Source: Acidisoma cellulosilyticum (GTDB lineage: Bacteria; Pseudomonadota; Alphaproteobacteria; Acetobacterales; Acetobacteraceae). From it: a DNA stretch of 64,000 nucleotides. The notes beneath the pieces were generated by a model, which saw only the letters and a list, made by a program, of their open reading frames with translations, did not search any database and was not told the DNA's origin. The position numbers were made by a program, and so were the translations under genes. Positions within the stretch are counted from its first letter, which is position 1. Every line of letters starts with the position of its first letter. This document shows positions 50,630-58,737 of this stretch, one piece after another. The stretch covers positions 620,001 to 684,000 of the forward strand of contig NZ_JAESVA010000002.1 in NCBI RefSeq assembly GCF_020621385.1, read 5' to 3'.

Positions 50630-51011
50630 ATCCATACCCCAACCTGTCTGGAACAAGGGCGGTCGCGATTTCCCGTCGCTCTGCCCTGAGCTCCTCAAGG
50701 TCTTCCGTTTTCTGCTGCGCCCTTGCGGCTCGCACCCCTGCGCGCCGTAAGCACGTGTCTACCATGATGCTGATGTGCGTCAGCGCCATTCATCGTTTCC
50801 TCGACCGGCGGCTGATCCCCATCAGCCACAGTGCCCATCCGCATAGTCTGTTGACCCACCAGGTCGGCGTGATGTCTTCGGGTTCCTCCTGCATGTGCGT
50901 GTCTCCGTGTGCCTCTGCCCCAACAGGTAGAGCGAGCGCATGCGGCACAAAAGCGGTATTCCACACCATAAATGCGGGAATTCCCCGCAGAAGTTGCGCG
51001 GTCACCCAGTG
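50630..51011. other. Gap with possible minus-strand gene pair
   Basis: The plus strand has no convincing gene here. On the minus strand an ORF at 50790-51005 (71 residues, with a hydrophobic WWVNRLCGWALWLMGI) ends one base before an ATG at 50789 that opens a second, basic ORF running into the helix-turn-helix gene at 50439. The head-to-tail junction looks gene-like, but overlap with a plus-strand gene and poor motifs argue against it. A GCGGG/CCCGC palindrome lies at 50974-50988. Confidence 0.35.
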
Positions 51012-51257
51012 ATGAGTGATGCCGCGTCCACATACTCAATGGTGTTTTCGACCTGGGCTGCGCGGAAATACGCGCCCCTGCGTCAGGCCAAAGAGCTACT
51101 TGCACGCGACGCGAAGGCCAGTCCGCGGACTGCCGAGAACTGGCTATCCCAAAAACACCCGCCGAAAGCCGAAGAACTGATCCGGCTGATGGCCAACAAT
51201 GATGACCTAGCCAAGGAAATTTGGCGGTTGGTTGAGGAAACTAAATGCGGTCGCTGA
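51012..51257 (+). CDS. Small helix-turn-helix phage protein
   Basis: This 81-residue protein has AKELLARDAKASPRTAENWL, a helix-turn-helix-like unit, followed by a helical acidic end. It may be a Cox/CII-like regulator. The ATG at 51012 is preferred over the longer frame from 50940. Confidence 0.55.
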   Translation: MSDAASTYSMVFSTWAARKYAPLRQAKELLARDAKASPRTAENWLSQKHPPKAEELIRLMANNDDLAKEIWRLVEETKCGR

Positions 51258-51433
51258 TCATAGAGTTTGGTCGCACCGGTTTCGGTCGCGACAGCGGGCC
51301 GCCGGCATCGCTGATGCTTGGCTTGGTGCGCATCATTTGGACGAGCCAGGGCGTCATCGGCGCGATGAAGACCTATGAGGATGCGCTGTCCGCAGCCAAT
51401 GCGCTGATCGTGAAGCTGCGGGGTCGGAAGTGA
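51245..51433 (+). CDS. Hypothetical phage protein
   Basis: This 62-residue protein overlaps the preceding gene by 13 bases and the methyltransferase gene by four (GTGA). It is mostly helical (AMKTYEDALSAANALIVKLR). Function is unknown. Confidence 0.5.
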   Translation: MRSLIIEFGRTGFGRDSGPPASLMLGLVRIIWTSQGVIGAMKTYEDALSAANALIVKLRGRK

Positions 51434-52356
51434 GCAGCAACATCCTCACTGGCGACTGCCGCGAGCTTCTGATGGCCCTCCCCAGTGCCTCGGTACACTG
51501 CTGCGTCACATCGCCCCCGTACTACGGCCTGCGAGATTACGGGATGGATGGACAGATCGGCCTTGAGGTGACGCCCGAAGCCTATGTTGCGGAAATGGTC
51601 GCGGTGTTCCGGGAGGTCCGGCGGGTTCTGCGAGACGACGGCACGCTCTGGCTCAATATAGGCGATAGCTATGCAGGAACACCTGGAGGATACCAGGGCA
51701 AAAGTGGACAGCGGGCTTCGCGCACGTTCACCGCACGGATCGATAAAGCCAAAGGCGGAGAAGGGCTAAAGCCGAAGGATCTTATCGGCATTCCGTGGAT
51801 GCTTGCGTTCGCCCTTCGTGCTGATGGTTGGTACCTGCGCTCCGACATCATCTGGCATAAGCCGAACCCAATGCCCGAGAGCGTCTCCGATCGTCCGACG
51901 AACGCGCACGAGCATGTTTTCTTGTTGAGCAAGTCGGCGCAGTATTTCTACGATGCCGATGCCATCAAGGAAGTCGGGGCAGTCCCCGCCGGTACCCGCG
52001 CTGCGAAGGGGAGCAACGTTCGTAGTGAGCTCAAGGATGTAAATAGCCGGCCACCCGAATACTGGGAGTATAATGGCTTTAGGAATGCCCGCAGCGTCTG
52101 GACCATAGCCACACAGCCTTATGGCGGGGCACATTTTGCTACGATGGCGCCGGACTTGGCTGAGCGCTGCATCAAGGCCGGATCCAAGCCGGCTGATGTC
52201 GTGCTCGATCCCTTCGGTGGCGCTGGCACGACTGGCATGGTTGCCGATCGTCTCGGCCGTTCGGCCATCCTCATCGAGTTGAATCCTGCTTACGCCGCCA
52301 TCGCGACCGACCGTATTCACGATGATGCCGGCATGTTCGCGCAGGTGTCGGCATGA
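51430..52356 (+). CDS. Site-specific DNA methyltransferase (TSPPY type)
   Basis: This 308-residue methyltransferase has the catalytic TSPPYYGLRDYG motif (27-38) before the SAM-binding DPFGGAGTTG near residue 258, the beta-class order of amino-methyltransferases. TSPPY is commonly linked to N4-cytosine and SPPY/DPPY to N6-adenine, so the product base is open. It starts with GTG. No restriction endonuclease is adjacent, so it is an orphan methyltransferase. Confidence 0.87.
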   Translation: MSSNILTGDCRELLMALPSASVHCCVTSPPYYGLRDYGMDGQIGLEVTPEAYVAEMVAVFREVRRVLRDDGTLWLNIGDSYAGTPGGYQGKSGQRASRTFTARIDKAKGGEGLKPKDLIGIPWMLAFALRADGWYLRSDIIWHKPNPMPESVSDRPTNAHEHVFLLSKSAQYFYDADAIKEVGAVPAGTRAAKGSNVRSELKDVNSRPPEYWEYNGFRNARSVWTIATQPYGGAHFATMAPDLAERCIKAGSKPADVVLDPFGGAGTTGMVADRLGRSAILIELNPAYAAIATDRIHDDAGMFAQVSA

Positions 52357-52577
52357 GGCGCGCCCAGGCCATGCAGGTTGAGACTGGTGCTGGAACACCT
52401 CACTCCCTAGCAGAGATGCCCTGTCATCAATGCCGCGCTCCTGGTGTGACGATTCTTGTTCTCGACTCCAATGATAATGGAGCGATCGAGCTTGGATTTT
52501 GCGGGGTTGAGCACGCGATGCTGTCAGGCTGGCCATGGCTTTCGAGTGAGACCAACAAAAAGGAAAAGGCATCATGA
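52353..52577 (+). CDS. Hypothetical protein with CxxC motif
   Basis: This 74-residue protein has MPCHQCRAPGV and a later CGVEH, possible metal ligands for a small zinc ribbon. It overlaps the methyltransferase and GcrA genes by four bases each, so it is tightly coupled to both. Confidence 0.5.
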   Translation: MRRAQAMQVETGAGTPHSLAEMPCHQCRAPGVTILVLDSNDNGAIELGFCGVEHAMLSGWPWLSSETNKKEKAS

Positions 52578-52981
52578 TTGGCAATCCGCTGTCTGCCGAA
52601 GAAGAATCCGTAATCCGAACCGAATGGGCCGCCGGCACATCAATGCAGGATATTGCGGACCGCGTCGGCCGCACGAAAAATTCCGTCTCCGGCCATATCC
52701 ATCGCATGGGCCTGCCGGCGCGACCGTCGCCGATCCGCACCTCGTCGGCGCCGCGCGCGACGACCCGCAAGCCGCTGCCCGTACAGTTCATTGGCGAAGC
52801 CATTTCGCCACCCACACATTTCGCGCCCATCGCCGCTGGCAAGTGCCAATGGCTTGAGGGGCGCCCTCGCGATCTCAATTTCTGCCACGCGCCGACGGTT
52901 CCAGGCCGGTCCTGGTGCTGCGCCCACTTGGCACGCGTGTATGTCCAATCGGTTCCGAAAGGCGCCGATCTGGCTGCGTAA
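52574..52981 (+). CDS. gcrA: GcrA-family cell-cycle regulator (phage copy)
   Basis: This 135-residue protein has WAAGTSMQDIADRVGRTKNS (GcrA helix-turn-helix) and a C-terminal CQWLEGRPRDLNFCHAP with SWCCAHLARVY, matching GcrA. In Caulobacter GcrA binds sigma-70 RNA polymerase and acts at methylated GANTC promoters. A phage copy beside two DNA methyltransferases could redirect methylation-dependent host transcription. Confidence 0.8.
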   Translation: MIGNPLSAEEESVIRTEWAAGTSMQDIADRVGRTKNSVSGHIHRMGLPARPSPIRTSSAPRATTRKPLPVQFIGEAISPPTHFAPIAAGKCQWLEGRPRDLNFCHAPTVPGRSWCCAHLARVYVQSVPKGADLAA

Positions 52982-53023
52982 TCGCTGTTCCGAAACAGAA
53001 TCCATATTGAGAGGAAAGACAGA

Positions 53024-53359
53024 ATGTCGGCCCGTCCGATCACTGACTTACTAAGGGAGCACCGCAACGGCGTCACCCTGGATGAAATGAGTGACGCGTT
53101 GCAGGAACTTGTCGCCGCCGTCACCGAGGAAGGCAAAGGCGGCAAGCTGACCGTGACGATTACGGTCAAGCCGATGGGCCGCGACAGCGGTGCGCTGGAA
53201 GTCGCCTGCGACATCAAGGCCGCGCCGCCCAAGAAGACGCCCGGCACATCCGTCTTCTTCCCGACGCCCGAGAACAACCTTGTGCGTCAAGACCCCCGTC
53301 AGCAATCGCTGGAACTGCGCGAGATCAGCGTGGCGACAGCTCATAAGGGAATCGCCTAA
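53024..53359 (+). CDS. Hypothetical phage protein
   Basis: This 111-residue protein has a helical start (PITDLLREHRNGVTLDEMSD) and a beta segment (KLTVTITVKPMGRDSGALEV). It directly precedes the DUF2303 gene, and this pair recurs in alphaproteobacterial phages. Function is unknown. The upstream GAGAGGAAAG provides a ribosome-binding site. Confidence 0.6.
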   Translation: MSARPITDLLREHRNGVTLDEMSDALQELVAAVTEEGKGGKLTVTITVKPMGRDSGALEVACDIKAAPPKKTPGTSVFFPTPENNLVRQDPRQQSLELREISVATAHKGIA

Positions 53360-54189
53360 TGGAATACGATAATATGCAGGCGGTGATTGACGCCGCGCGC
53401 CAAGGCACCGTTTCGACCCAAATCGAATCCGTCGGCACGACGCGGTGGTTCTTTGTTCCAGGCGCTGGCAGCGATCAGGGCCGCATCGAGAAGATCGAGA
53501 CCGAGAATGCCGGAGGCCATCCCCATCGCAAGCGCGGCAACGTTATCGTGTTCGATGCCGCCAGTTTCAACCAAGTCCTGGCCGACAATGCCGATGCCGG
53601 CAACATCGCGGTCTATTTCGACCGCAGTCCCGAAAAGCCATCCGTCGTCGCGATCCTCAACGGCAATGGGCCGAGCGGTCCAGGGTTCGGAGATTTCCGC
53701 GCGCATATCGTTTTCCGGCCCACCCCGCAGTGGGAGAAGTGGAAACGCTTTGACGGCAAGCTCCTTTCCCAAGTCGATTTTGCCGAATTCGTCGAGGAAA
53801 ATCTCGATGATATCGCTGAGCCGGCTGGTGGCGCGATGCTGGACATCGTGACCAAGCTTCAGGCGATCAGGACTGTGAATTTCAAATCCGGCGTCCGGCT
53901 GAGCTCCGGCGAAATTCAGTTCCAACACATGGAAGACGTTCAGGCCCAGGTCGGCGCCGGGTCGATTGCAGTTCCCGAGACCTTCACGCTTGGCATCGCA
54001 CCGATCTTCGGCCTGGCGTCCTATGCGGTGCCCGCCCGCTTCCGTTATCGGATCCAGGAAGGTCGCCTGCAGATGGGTTACAAGCTGCAGCGCGTCGAGA
54101 CGATGATGGGAAAGATCGTCGAGGACGTCATCGGCAAGATCGAGCGTGGCGCGAACATTTCCGTCATGGACGGCCTGCCGCCCGGCTGA
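53359..54189 (+). CDS. DUF2303 family phage protein
   Basis: The 276-residue product has the DUF2303 pattern: an N-terminal ESVGTTRWFFVPG, GPGFGDFRAHIVFRPTPQWEKW in the middle and RFRYRIQEGRLQMGYKLQR at the end. DUF2303 proteins are common in the replication/recombination region of siphophages, without established function. It shares one base with the preceding gene. Confidence 0.75.
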   Translation: MEYDNMQAVIDAARQGTVSTQIESVGTTRWFFVPGAGSDQGRIEKIETENAGGHPHRKRGNVIVFDAASFNQVLADNADAGNIAVYFDRSPEKPSVVAILNGNGPSGPGFGDFRAHIVFRPTPQWEKWKRFDGKLLSQVDFAEFVEENLDDIAEPAGGAMLDIVTKLQAIRTVNFKSGVRLSSGEIQFQHMEDVQAQVGAGSIAVPETFTLGIAPIFGLASYAVPARFRYRIQEGRLQMGYKLQRVETMMGKIVEDVIGKIERGANISVMDGLPPG

Positions 54190-54270
54190 CGCCCTCCCCG
54201 CCGTGGAAGCCGGGCACCCCTTTTGCCGCGCCCGGCTTCTCTGTCGCTCCCATCTCCGCAGGATAAAAGC

Positions 54271-54768
54271 ATGGCCGAAGCATCCGACACCCCAGCCGTC
54301 GTGGGCACGCGTTCCAAAACGGAGATCGATATCCGGGGCGGCACCGTCACCATTGAGGGCGCCGTCTATTCGATGGAGGATATCCCGCAGCATGCCCTGA
54401 CCTGGCTCGCGTTGGCCGGACTGCGGCTGCGCCTGCTGGCGGTGGACGATCGTGCCAAGGCGTTGGCTGACCTGGAATCTGGCATCCTGCCCACGCGCTC
54501 CGGTACCACTGAGCGCACGCCGCCTTGGCATGCAGCAATGGCCGACGCCGTCGTCGAGGAGAGTGCGCGCGCCAAGCGTCCGCTGACGCACGAGGCAGCT
54601 CTGGAGCAGATCAAGGGTCTAAGCCGGTCCCAATTGGCCAAGCTGCGGCAGGATCCGCAGGTCGTGCATTTCTATCGCCAACGTACCGGCGAGAAGAGCG
54701 GCGTGCTCGACATTCTCAATGCAGCATCAGAAACCGTCGCGGCCGAGGGTATCCGCAGTGACACCTGA
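54271..54768 (+). CDS. Hypothetical phage protein
   Basis: This protein of about 165 residues is of mixed fold (TKTEIDIRGG-like strands, then helical LAVDDRAKALADLESGI). The ATG at 54271 follows a purine-rich GCAGGATAAA. It overlaps the RusA gene by 11 bases. Confidence 0.5.
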   Translation: MAEASDTPAVVGTRSKTEIDIRGGTVTIEGAVYSMEDIPQHALTWLALAGLRLRLLAVDDRAKALADLESGILPTRSGTTERTPPWHAAMADAVVEESARAKRPLTHEAALEQIKGLSRSQLAKLRQDPQVVHFYRQRTGEKSGVLDILNAASETVAAEGIRSDT

Positions 54769-55183
54769 GCTCAGGTACACCATCATCATCCCCGGTCACG
54801 CGCGCGGCAAGGGTAGGCCGCGCTTTTCGCGTTTCGGCGGGGGCAGAACTTTTACTGACAGCAAGACTGTCAATGCCGAGGCTTGGGTGAAGTCCTGTGC
54901 CATCGACGTAATCGGCGGGATGCCGCCCATGGCCGGGCACCTGCTGGTTGAGATGACCGTTCATGTCGAAGTCCCGAAATCCTGGTCGAAGAAAAAGCGC
55001 GCCGATGCTCTATCCGGTGCCTTACGTCCGACCGGAAAGCCCGATCTGGACAATACCGCGAAGCTGCACTTCGACGCACTCAACGGCATTGTTTGGTCCG
55101 ACGACGCGCAGATCGTGGAGGCCCATCTCCGTAAGCTCTATGCCGAAGCGCCGCAGACCATTCTAACGGTGCGGGAGGCATGA
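54758..55183 (+). CDS. rusA: RusA-family Holliday junction resolvase
   Basis: This 141-residue nuclease has the RusA active-site segment GKPDLDNTAKLHFDAL (Asp96, Asp98) and a further acidic SDDAQ near residue 115. It resolves Holliday junctions formed during phage recombination and replication. The GTG at 54758 is chosen because GAGGG precedes it; the longer frame from 54719 overlaps the upstream gene more. Confidence 0.85.
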   Translation: MTPELRYTIIIPGHARGKGRPRFSRFGGGRTFTDSKTVNAEAWVKSCAIDVIGGMPPMAGHLLVEMTVHVEVPKSWSKKKRADALSGALRPTGKPDLDNTAKLHFDALNGIVWSDDAQIVEAHLRKLYAEAPQTILTVREA

Positions 55184-55371
55184 TCACCGACGCAGAATGG
55201 CAAGCCTACCTTGATGTCATCGAGCCCGACATGAAGGCCATGGAGGGCACCATGGCCCGGGAATGGGATCGCAACGCCCGTCGCGGCGGCCGCAAGGAAA
55301 AGCGCGAGCCGACGCAGGCTGAGATCAAGCGGTTCATCAAGGGCACCGACATCAACGTGGTGAAGCGGTGA
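55180..55371 (+). CDS. Hypothetical phage protein
   Basis: This 63-residue, highly charged and helical protein (RNARRGGRKEKREPTQAEIK) could bind nucleic acid. It overlaps both neighbours by four bases (ATGA, GTGA). Confidence 0.5.
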   Translation: MITDAEWQAYLDVIEPDMKAMEGTMAREWDRNARRGGRKEKREPTQAEIKRFIKGTDINVVKR

Positions 55372-55865
55372 GCCAGTCGGCGGAAATCCTGCCGTCATGG
55401 CTGCGCTCGGCCAATCCGCCGCATGCCAATGCGCGCTCAGACGAGAAAGTGCGCTGGATCCGCAAGGAAATGCGCGGCTTCGCTAATGTCATGGCGCTCG
55501 AAGAAATCTACCAGATCGGCCCATACGACTATAACGATGCGCCCGGCCAGGTGATGTTGGGCTGCGTCGGCTACGCCAAACGCGTGGGATATCCCGGCTC
55601 CATCGGATGGACGGCCTATCTCGCGGAATGGCCCGAGGCCAAAGAGCGCGCTCGTCTGTTTGCCGATGCGCTGCGCAAGGCGGTCTGGACCATGGGCCGC
55701 GATCGGGCCCCCGGTTTCGAAATCCTGGCACGCGCCAAGTCCGTCAACCAATACCAACATGACCGCTTCGGGATCGATCTCGCGACCGACGATTTAATCG
55801 AGGTCACGCGCATGATCGCAGTCGCGGCAGCTACGGGACGGAAGCCACATGGCCGCAGACTATGA
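55368..55865 (+). CDS. Hypothetical phage protein
   Basis: This 165-residue protein starts with GTG and overlaps the helicase-like gene by 17 bases. It is mostly helical (EEIYQIGPYDYNDAPGQVML, LARAKSVNQYQHDRFGIDLA). Position before a replicative helicase suggests a replication accessory protein, without direct evidence. Confidence 0.5.
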   Translation: MSQSAEILPSWLRSANPPHANARSDEKVRWIRKEMRGFANVMALEEIYQIGPYDYNDAPGQVMLGCVGYAKRVGYPGSIGWTAYLAEWPEAKERARLFADALRKAVWTMGRDRAPGFEILARAKSVNQYQHDRFGIDLATDDLIEVTRMIAVAAATGRKPHGRRL

Positions 55866-57105
55866 TCCAATCTGGGGTCCTGGTGGAGCACCTCCCGCCG
55901 GCGGCCGACCGCGCCTATCGGTTGTCACGGACGATGTCGAACAACCCGCATTCGTGCTGCAGGCCGCCCGACTGCCTGATCCCAAAACGATTCCCCCGCG
56001 ACGCTGGCTGTACGGCACGCACCTGCTCAAGGGGTTCGTCAGCGTGTTGGTAGCACCAGGTGGGACCGGCAAGTCGTCCTATGCCATGGCTGTTGGGCTA
56101 TGCCTCGCCACCGGCAATTCGTTCCTCGGTGAGCATATCTTCGAGCGCGTCAACGTCGCGTGCCTCAATCTCGAAGATCCAATCGACGAGCTGGACCGGC
56201 GCTTGGCGGCGTTGATGATCCGCCATCAGATCGATGAGACTGATGTTGAGAACCGGTTCTTCATGCATTCAGGCGAAAGCCGCACGGTCATTCTGGCGGC
56301 CCTAGATGACGATGGTTACACGGTGGTGCATCCTGATGAGGCCGTGCTGATCGCGGAGCTGAAGGCTCACCGGATCGGCCTCATCATCGTGGATCCCTTC
56401 GCGGAGAGCCACACCCTCGAAGAGAACAGCAACCCGCAGATGGTGCGCGCTGCTGCTGCTTGGCGCCGTGTGGCGCGCGCTGCCGACTGCGCCGTCCTAC
56501 TCGTTCACCATGTGCGCAAGGGCGCCGTCGCGGACATCGACAGCGCCCGGGGTGCCAAAGCCCTCACAGACAGCGCGCGGGTCGGCATGCTCATGTCGTC
56601 CATGTCGCCAGAAGACGCCGAGACGTTCGGCATCAAAGAAGATCAGCGTGGCCGATACGTGCGTCTCGATGACGCCAAGGCCAACCTCGCCCCCAAAGCC
56701 GGTAAGGCCAAGTGGTTCGAGCTTGATCGTGTGGAGCTCGGAAATTCCACATGCGACTATCCCAAGGGTGATTTCGTGGCCGCCATCGTTTCGTGGCAGC
56801 CGCCGAGCCTTTGGGCGCGACACACCGGCGCCGACCTCAATGCGGCACTGGACAGGATTGAGCAGGGCCCCAAGCCGGATATGTTCTATGCGCCAACCAA
56901 GCGCGGCGCCGCGGCATCGCGATGGGTCGGGCAGGTGCTGATCGACGTGCTTGACGTCGAGGACGGCCAGGCCAAGCAGATGGTAGCCAAGTGGCTCGAA
57001 AGTGGCCTGCTAAAGGTCGAGACTTTCCGCAATCCCGACACTCGGAAGTCTGCCGATGGCGTGATCGTGGACAACTCCAAGAGGCCGTCCAATGACGAAA
57101 TGTAA
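55849..57105 (+). CDS. RepA-like AAA ATPase/replicative helicase
   Basis: This 418-residue RecA-fold ATPase of the AAA_25/RepA type has Walker A PGGTGKSS (70-77), LNLEDPIDELDRR and Walker B IGLIIVDPFA, then VLLVHHVRKG. RepA of RSF1010 is a hexameric replicative helicase of this kind. A linked iteron array starts six bases after its stop. The C-terminal part (AAASRWVGQVLIDVLDVEDG) may be a winged helix. Confidence 0.8.
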   Translation: MAADYDPIWGPGGAPPAGGRPRLSVVTDDVEQPAFVLQAARLPDPKTIPPRRWLYGTHLLKGFVSVLVAPGGTGKSSYAMAVGLCLATGNSFLGEHIFERVNVACLNLEDPIDELDRRLAALMIRHQIDETDVENRFFMHSGESRTVILAALDDDGYTVVHPDEAVLIAELKAHRIGLIIVDPFAESHTLEENSNPQMVRAAAAWRRVARAADCAVLLVHHVRKGAVADIDSARGAKALTDSARVGMLMSSMSPEDAETFGIKEDQRGRYVRLDDAKANLAPKAGKAKWFELDRVELGNSTCDYPKGDFVAAIVSWQPPSLWARHTGADLNAALDRIEQGPKPDMFYAPTKRGAAASRWVGQVLIDVLDVEDGQAKQMVAKWLESGLLKVETFRNPDTRKSADGVIVDNSKRPSNDEM

Positions 57106-57421
57106 CCCCTCGAAATGGCGCACTTTATGGCGCGCATTTGGCGCAGAATTGGCGCAACTGATCCCGGCGAAGGGGCGGTCGGAGGGGTGGTGCGCCATTG
57201 CGCCAAATACCCCCTTACAGGGGGTTATTTGGCGGCATGAATTGGCGCATCCCATCCACCCCTTCCACCACACCTTGTCCCGAAGCCGAGGAATTGGCGC
57301 AGAAATGGCGCACCATTTGGCGCAGTCGGTCATATCGGCGGCCGACCCAGATACAGCGCCGCGCGCCACGCTGCGCCCCGACACAAAACGCGCGCGAGAC
57401 CGGCCCGCGAAACCCCGATGA
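57092..57421 (+). CDS. Possible protein encoded across the iteron array
   Basis: An open frame of 109 residues starts inside the helicase gene and reads through the repeats. The sequence (WRTLWRAFGAELAQLI, then GAEMAHHLAQ) is unlike any family I know, and repeat spacings of 11 bases show that the DNA and not the protein is under selection. It may be non-coding. Confidence 0.3.
   Translation: MTKCNPSKWRTLWRAFGAELAQLIPAKGRSEGWCAIAPNTPLQGVIWRHELAHPIHPFHHTLSRSRGIGAEMAHHLAQSVISAADPDTAPRATLRPDTKRARDRPAKPR
57115..57324. other. Iteron array, candidate phage replication origin
   Basis: Ten near-identical copies of (A/T)TGGCGC(A/G) occur in 210 bases, plus one imperfect copy. Four direct copies start at 57115, 57127, 57138 and 57149. 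Two inverted copies start at 57191 and 57199, with the imperfect TTGGCGGC at 57229. Further direct copies start at 57242, 57294, 57305 and 57317. Spacing of 11-12 bases puts the sites on one face of the helix, as in iteron origins. Confidence 0.6.
57200..57236. repeat. Hairpin in the centre of the iteron array
   Basis: GCGCCAAATACCCCC pairs with GGGGG, one bulged T and TATTTGGCG around a five-base TTACA loop, so the arms include two iteron copies in opposite orientation. It could be a cruciform or the melting/initiation structure of an origin. Confidence 0.55.
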
Positions 57422-57422
57422 G

Positions 57423-57695
57423 ATGGAAACTGAAATGACACTTGAATGCGAAATGCCCCGCTATCAGTCGCACAAGAAGGTCTGGGCGCTGAAGATCAGG
57501 GACATCACCCTTCACAGCAACGGGACGGCGATCATTATGCCGGAGGAAGGTAGATATACCTCTTTCACCGTCGACGCCTCGTACGTTCTGAAGCATGCCC
57601 CGCAGGCCGGCGGCTACTATGTGGTTTATGACGACGGCTACAAATCGTGGAGCCCTGCCGAGGCTTTCGAGTCCGGCTACACGAGGCTTTCCTGA
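57423..57695 (+). CDS. Hypothetical phage protein
   Basis: This 90-residue protein has a beta-rich YQSHKKVWALKIRDITLHSN and YYVVYDDGYKSWSPAEAFES, a type seen often in phages next to replication genes. The ATG at 57423 is chosen because conserved residues follow soon after. It shares one base with the next gene (TGATG). Confidence 0.6.
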   Translation: METEMTLECEMPRYQSHKKVWALKIRDITLHSNGTAIIMPEEGRYTSFTVDASYVLKHAPQAGGYYVVYDDGYKSWSPAEAFESGYTRLS

Positions 57696-58030
57696 TGGGC
57701 TGGGCCAATTGCGGTACTGACAGCAAAGGGCGCCCCATCGGCTATGGCTTCCCCGCGACCTGTGACCATCCCGACTGCAAGACGAAGATCGATCGGGGCC
57801 TGTCGTACGCCTGCGGCGACATGCACGGCGACCTTGATTTGGCGTGCGAGGGATATTTCTGCACGGCGCACCTGAAGCACACGCTACCAGTTGATGGTGA
57901 CGACAAGCAGGTCTGCGAGGCCTGCTACAAAGCGGCCAAGAAATATGCGACCGAAAATCCTGAGGACGCGCACGACCTCGTTGCTTGGTTTGAGGATCAA
58001 GAGGGCGAAGATTGGAGGGTGCAGACATGA
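57695..58030 (+). CDS. Cysteine-rich, probably zinc-binding phage protein
   Basis: This 111-residue protein contains CDHPDCKTKIDRGLSYACG, GYFCTAHLKH and QVCEACYKAA, enough Cys/His pairs for two zinc sites. No family can be named. It starts with a TGATG junction and ends with ATGA. Confidence 0.6.
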   Translation: MGWANCGTDSKGRPIGYGFPATCDHPDCKTKIDRGLSYACGDMHGDLDLACEGYFCTAHLKHTLPVDGDDKQVCEACYKAAKKYATENPEDAHDLVAWFEDQEGEDWRVQT

Positions 58031-58281
58031 CCCTCAGCTCCATCGCCGAGCCGAACGCCCCCACCGTGAAGCTCTGCCGGGACTGCCGGTGGGTGGAGCG
58101 TGGGTGGTTTGGGAGAGTTCCGGTATCGCCGCATTGCGGTCACCTCCTGGCATTTCGCAACAAGAGCGTGGATCTCGTTTCGGGCAAAGTGTCTGGCGAG
58201 ATGTGGTACGCGTCCACCATGCGCCTTTTTTCGCAAGATGAATGCGGCTCCGAAGGCAAGTTGTGGGAGGCGCGGCGATGA
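58027..58281 (+). CDS. Small CxxC-containing phage protein
   Basis: This 84-residue protein has KLCRDCRWVE, then SPHCGHLLAF and QDECG, consistent with a zinc-binding fold of phage type. It overlaps both neighbours by four bases (58027-58030 and 58278-58281). Confidence 0.6.
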   Translation: MTLSSIAEPNAPTVKLCRDCRWVERGWFGRVPVSPHCGHLLAFRNKSVDLVSGKVSGEMWYASTMRLFSQDECGSEGKLWEARR

Positions 58282-58547
58282 GCGCGGTCGACACACACAG
58301 CGCCCCTACCCGCTCACCCGATGGCGAATGGGCCTGCTCTGCCTGTCAGGCCGTTGACGGCGCCCCGATCCCCCATCGCTCGTGCTCGGTCTGTGTGCGT
58401 GACCAGCAGCCGGGCTACAGCTGGATCACGGGCCTGTCCGACAAACAGCAGGCGCGGGTTGCTCTTGCGGCGTCTCTGACGGCCCGTAAAGCCGCCTTGT
58501 CGTCTCGGGCCAGGATCGCGACGGAGATGGCCCATGCAGCGGAGTGA
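58278..58547 (+). CDS. Small zinc-ribbon-like phage protein
   Basis: This 89-residue protein has EWACSACQAV and HRSCSVCVRD, two CxxC pairs, then a helical tail (RVALAASLTARKAALSSRAR). It is the third Cys-pair protein in a row and may be DNA- or RNA-binding. Confidence 0.6.
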   Translation: MSAVDTHSAPTRSPDGEWACSACQAVDGAPIPHRSCSVCVRDQQPGYSWITGLSDKQQARVALAASLTARKAALSSRARIATEMAHAAE

Positions 58548-58553
58548 CGTTTA

Positions 58554-58736
58554 TTACTCGCCCAGCCTTTGCAGCGCGGCCGTCAGTCGCTCCAGCACCG
58601 GCATCAGCACGGCGCCAGACCGGCGGCCGCTCTCAAGATCGACAAGCGTTTGCTCGTTGACGCCGAGCACATCGGATGCGGCCCGGCGCGAAAGTCCGCG
58701 CGCCTCACGCCAGGCGCGCAGGGTGGGACCGTCCAT
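58554..58736 (-). CDS. XRE-family helix-turn-helix protein
   Basis: This 60-residue protein is essentially one helix-turn-helix domain (LRAWREARGLSRRAASDVLG, VNEQTLVDLESGRR). It is the last gene of a reversed three-gene cassette inside the rightward operon and probably regulates it. Confidence 0.75.
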   Translation of the reverse strand: MDGPTLRAWREARGLSRRAASDVLGVNEQTLVDLESGRRSGAVLMPVLERLTAALQRLGE

Positions 58737-58737
58737 G

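Noticed and set aside
49880-50698. 272-residue minus-strand frame opposite the helix-turn-helix gene
   Set aside because: It mirrors the plus-strand genes at 49853 and 50072, which have better junctions and motifs.
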